In this document: one piece after another, positions 61,101 through 64,000 of the stretch | Position numbering within the stretch: position 1 is the stretch's first letter | Layout: the number at the start of each line of letters is the position of its first letter | From: Sarcocystis neurona | Taxonomy: Eukaryota > Apicomplexa > Conoidasida > Eucoccidiorida > Sarcocystidae | Assembly: GCA_000727475.1 (NCBI GenBank) | Contig: KL647288.1 | Coordinates: 7,901,414-7,965,413 of the forward strand | Length of the DNA: 64,000 bases | Reading direction: 5' to 3' | The notes under the pieces: model-generated | What the model saw: the letters and a program-made list of their open reading frames with translations, nothing else | Told to the model about the DNA's origin: nothing | The model's database searches: none | Translations under genes and position numbers: made by a program

Positions 61101-64000
61101 ATCCGCCGCCGCGGCAGCAGCAGGGACAGCAGGAGAAACCATAGGACACGGGCCATTCAAACAAGCAGCAGCATTGGCAGGAAAAAGACTCCCGTCAACA
61201 GCCCAGCGAAAAGGGGCCCCCGGACGACTGGGTGCAGAGAGAAGACCAGCTCCAGGAGAAGCAGCCAGAGTTGCGGCAGAGGCCGCCGTACCTGCACCCA
61301 GCAGTGAAGCAAGAGTAGCACTAGGCGCCCCGACGCTGTTTGATCTGCTGGTCTCGGGTGCAGGAGCAAGAGCCCGTGGTGTATGTAACGCCAGGCACTT
61401 GCTCACTAAAGAGAATTCGACGCAGTGTGGCAGCGACGAGTGCGAGAATAGCAGCTGCAGCCAAAAGAAGGAGTGACACCCCAGCAGCTGGACTGTCCGC
61501 AGCTGAGGAAATTCAAAGATTTCTGCACGCAGGACAGCAGCAGACGCTTCAGGTAAAGCGACCGCAGCGGGCGCAGCAGCGCATGCCGCACACGCGGCAG
61601 CAACAGCAGTAGCACCTGCAGCACCTGATTCTGCCGGTGCAGTAGCAGCAACACAAGGACAGACGGCAGCTGTGTCCGCAGCAGCAGGCTTCCTACTAGT
61701 GGAAGTGCCTGCAGCGCCCGCGATATCACATAGAGGTGCTGCCCTGGCACTTGTAGCCATCTCACCAGCAGGCACAACTGGCGCAGGCATCGCCGAAGGA
61801 GACGGGTTAGCAGCAGTAGAAGCTACTCCGTCTGTGGCAACACCGTCCCAGTCTGATACTCGACTAAGAGGCTTCGAGGGGTGAGCATCATTAGCCATTA
61901 CCACAGGGCTTCCCAACGAAAATACATAGTTGCTTCTCAGTCGCTGCGGCTGCAGACGATGCTGTGGAGGAGTTTGTAGAGAAAGCTCCTGTCGGTGTGG
62001 TTGCCTCTGCTGAATGTGCTGCTGCTTCAACTGAAGTTCCACCTGCTGCTCCTCAGGTTCGTGAAGCCGAGGCTGCTGCCGGCAGGGCGGCTGCTGCTGC
62101 GGTAGTGGGTATGGGTGTAATTGGTGCTGCTCCCGGTTTGGCTGCTGTTGTTGCCGCTGTTGATGGTATGCCGGCCGCTCCTGCAGTTTCTGTGAAAGCA
62201 AATGCCTTTGTTCTCGCAGTTGCTGCTCCTGTCTTAGCGGCGTGCCGTGCTGTTGTTGCAGCAGCTGCTGCTGCTGCACGACTTGCTGTTGCGTCTGTTG
62301 GCTCCCCATGTGCTGCAGCGGCCACTTCTTCTGCTCCAGAACCTGCTGTAGACGGTGCTCTGGCGGCCCGTGGTTCTGCAAGAGCTTTGTTGTTCGCTCC
62401 TGTTGGGTCTCCTGGGCACTTCGGTGCTGCTCTCTCTTGTCAGAGGCACAATCCACCGATAATGAGGGAGCGCACTCAGCAACGCGAACATGCAAGCTCC
62501 CTCCGTAGCACTGTAATGGCGCTTGACCACAGCAGCTCGTGCTCGAAAAGGATGCCTTCTCAGCTGTTGACCCACAGCGGCGGTTGTTGCTGCTAGCGCG
62601 ACTCACAGGGAGGCATGAAGACGAAGCATTGCATGCAGGCGAGGAGGATCGTGCTGAGGAGGGCGCTTTTAGAGGAGACGAGAAGGCAGAACGATACAGC
62701 AATGCCGGCCTTACCCCCACCGGTCCTTCTGCTGCTGTTGCTGCGGAGGTGGATGTCCTACGGCGTGCTGTGCCCGCTCCTGTGTCTTCTGTCGCCGGAG
62801 TCTCTGTTGCTGCTTGCTGTAAACGTGTAGAGAGTTCTGCTGCTGCCGGTACTATTCCTGTTTGCTCTTCAACTCTTGCTATTGAAACTGCTGTTGCCGC
62901 TGCTCCTGCGCGAGTGTACGTTACCTCTACACCCGCTGTTGCTATTGGTCTCGGTTCCGTTGCAGCTACTCGTGGTGCTGTTGAAGCTGCTGTGGTGAAA
63001 GGAGCTGCTGTCAGTGCCCTGTGCAACTGCCAGGGACTGAGCAGCACCCCCGTTTCCTCCTGAGCGCCAAATGCTGCAGCACGTGTTGCTTCGCTGACCC
63101 TGTGCTTCAGCTTCGCCTTCGAACTGCTGGGATGCCCCAAATCCAGGTTTCGGCTTTGCGCCCGCTGCTGCTGCCGCAGCCGGGCGTCTGATACTTGTGG
63201 ATTCTGTTGGCCGTCCAGGTGATGCTGCTCGTCGTGCTTTCCATGCTGCTGCTTCTCCTTTGGGCAATGCTGCGACTGCGACCTCTGCTGTTCTTGCTGT
63301 CTATCCTGCTGCGGGGCTTGCAGGTGCTGCTGCTTCGTATATCGGGAATGCTCTCGAACCAGCGAAGGGTGCGCTGCTGCTGCTGCAGCAGCCTGGCCGT
63401 TCATCGAATTGGTAGCTGCTTCTGAAACCACACAACTTGTGCATGCGCTTGGTGCAGCTCTAAGTGTAAACGCACTGCAGTCCACTGATTGCTGGTGGTG
63501 CGGTGTACACACACTGCAGTCCACTGGCTGACGACATTGCAGGTCGGGTGACGTGATCTTCAAATGTTGCAGCACCGGCGCATTATGTCGGACCAGCCGC
63601 ATCAGCAGCAGCAGGCGTGCCGAATAGAAGCATCCGCCTGTGCGGCTACTGCTGTCCTTGCTGCCTCCATCACCACCTTCGCTGCTACTGCCGCATTTAC
63701 TGATGTCCCTCCTGAGGTCGCTGCTGCTGTCAAAACTGCTGCTGGCACTTGTGCGTGGAAGGATGCCCGCGTAGCTGTTTATGGTATCCGTGACGCTATT
63801 GCCGATACTACTGCCTGCGGCACAGCTGCAGCTGCTGCTATTGTTGCTGGTAGTGGTATTGCTGGCTATGCTGCTCAATGATGGAAGGGCTTCTCGACAT
63901 ATAACAAGGCGTCGCAGGTGCGGCTTCCGCAGCAGGAGACTTTTCCAAAAATCGCTTCTGCACTCTTTCAGATTTGTAGGAACCTGCTGATGCTCCTGTC
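46168..64000 (-). CDS. Giant leucine-rich-repeat protein, partial at 5' end
   Basis: Two exons: 64000-54083 (open through the window edge) and 52388-46168, joined in phase 1 with donor GTATGT and acceptor TTCTTTTTCTTTTCAG. They give about 5,380 residues here. Eleven isolated LRR cores of the form P-x-L-R-x-L-x-L occur on the minus strand at about 63923 (PHLRRLVIC), 63578 (PVLQHLKIT), 61513 (PQLRTVQLLGC), 60137 (PRLRVLRLETC), 59862 (PWLEDLTIT), 58245 (ESLQQLVLSC), 56223 (RQVRSLRLVYD), 51003 (PHIRRLSIDFF), 48927 (RKLRGVEVSLEALF), 48010 (PHLRLLRLSNRT) and 47288 (PNIRRVEATVP). Between them lie hundreds of Ala/Ser/Gln/Thr-rich residues and a charged Glu/Lys block (51050-51720). No signal peptide, kinase or F-box is seen; the N-terminus is missing. 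LRRs usually bind proteins, but the role is unknown. A second gene starting at MERDAAAP (about 52240) is the alternative. Confidence 0.75.
52588..52603. repeat. TA microsatellite
   Basis: Alternating A/T run inside the predicted LRR-gene intron. Confidence 0.9.
52724..52786. repeat. 21-base tandem repeat, three exact copies
   Basis: The unit CGGCAGCAACGGCAAGAGGGG is cut here only by the next copy; all three copies are identical, which suggests recent expansion. It lies in the predicted LRR-gene intron. Confidence 0.9.

Overview
The window looks like nuclear DNA of a coccidian apicomplexan, most probably Eimeria or a close relative such as Cyclospora. This is an inference from four things: dense CAG/CTG trinucleotide tracts that become poly-Gln, poly-Ala and poly-Ser in proteins, large introns, AT/TG microsatellites between genes, and a conserved housekeeping enzyme cut into many small exons. 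I see no tRNA, rRNA, CRISPR array or recognisable transposon.

Layout. Positions 1-5094 are a microsatellite-rich flank without a supportable gene. Positions 5095-16611 (minus strand) hold a UDP-glucose 4-epimerase gene that I could rebuild across eight exons, every junction in phase. Positions 16612-23941 are a repeat-poor interval between two divergent genes, with a decayed tandem repeat and a perfect 10-bp hairpin followed by a T run. Positions 23942-35376 (plus strand) hold a very large gene whose PWWP domain is split by a 1.7-kb intron and is followed by RS/RGG-rich, low-complexity sequence. Positions 35715-39755 hold a further large RS-rich reading frame with a CCCH zinc finger. It is probably the 3' part of the same gene, but the junction could not be settled. 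Positions 39756-46167 hold microsatellites and a few unique islands. Positions 46168-64000 (minus strand) hold most of a giant leucine-rich-repeat protein. Two huge exons joined in phase give about 5,380 residues, with eleven isolated LRR cores separated by hundreds of low-complexity residues. Its 5' end lies beyond the window.

The genes do not form a pathway. The epimerase serves sugar-nucleotide metabolism, the PWWP/RS/CCCH gene or genes look nuclear (chromatin and RNA), and the LRR protein is a scaffold of unknown role. The most general observation concerns repeat polarity. On the mRNA-sense strand, introns carry almost only CTG-type tracts, while exons carry CAG-type tracts (plus GCT read as Ala). 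This fits the fact that CAG is itself a 3' splice-site trinucleotide, and it helps to tell introns from exons here.
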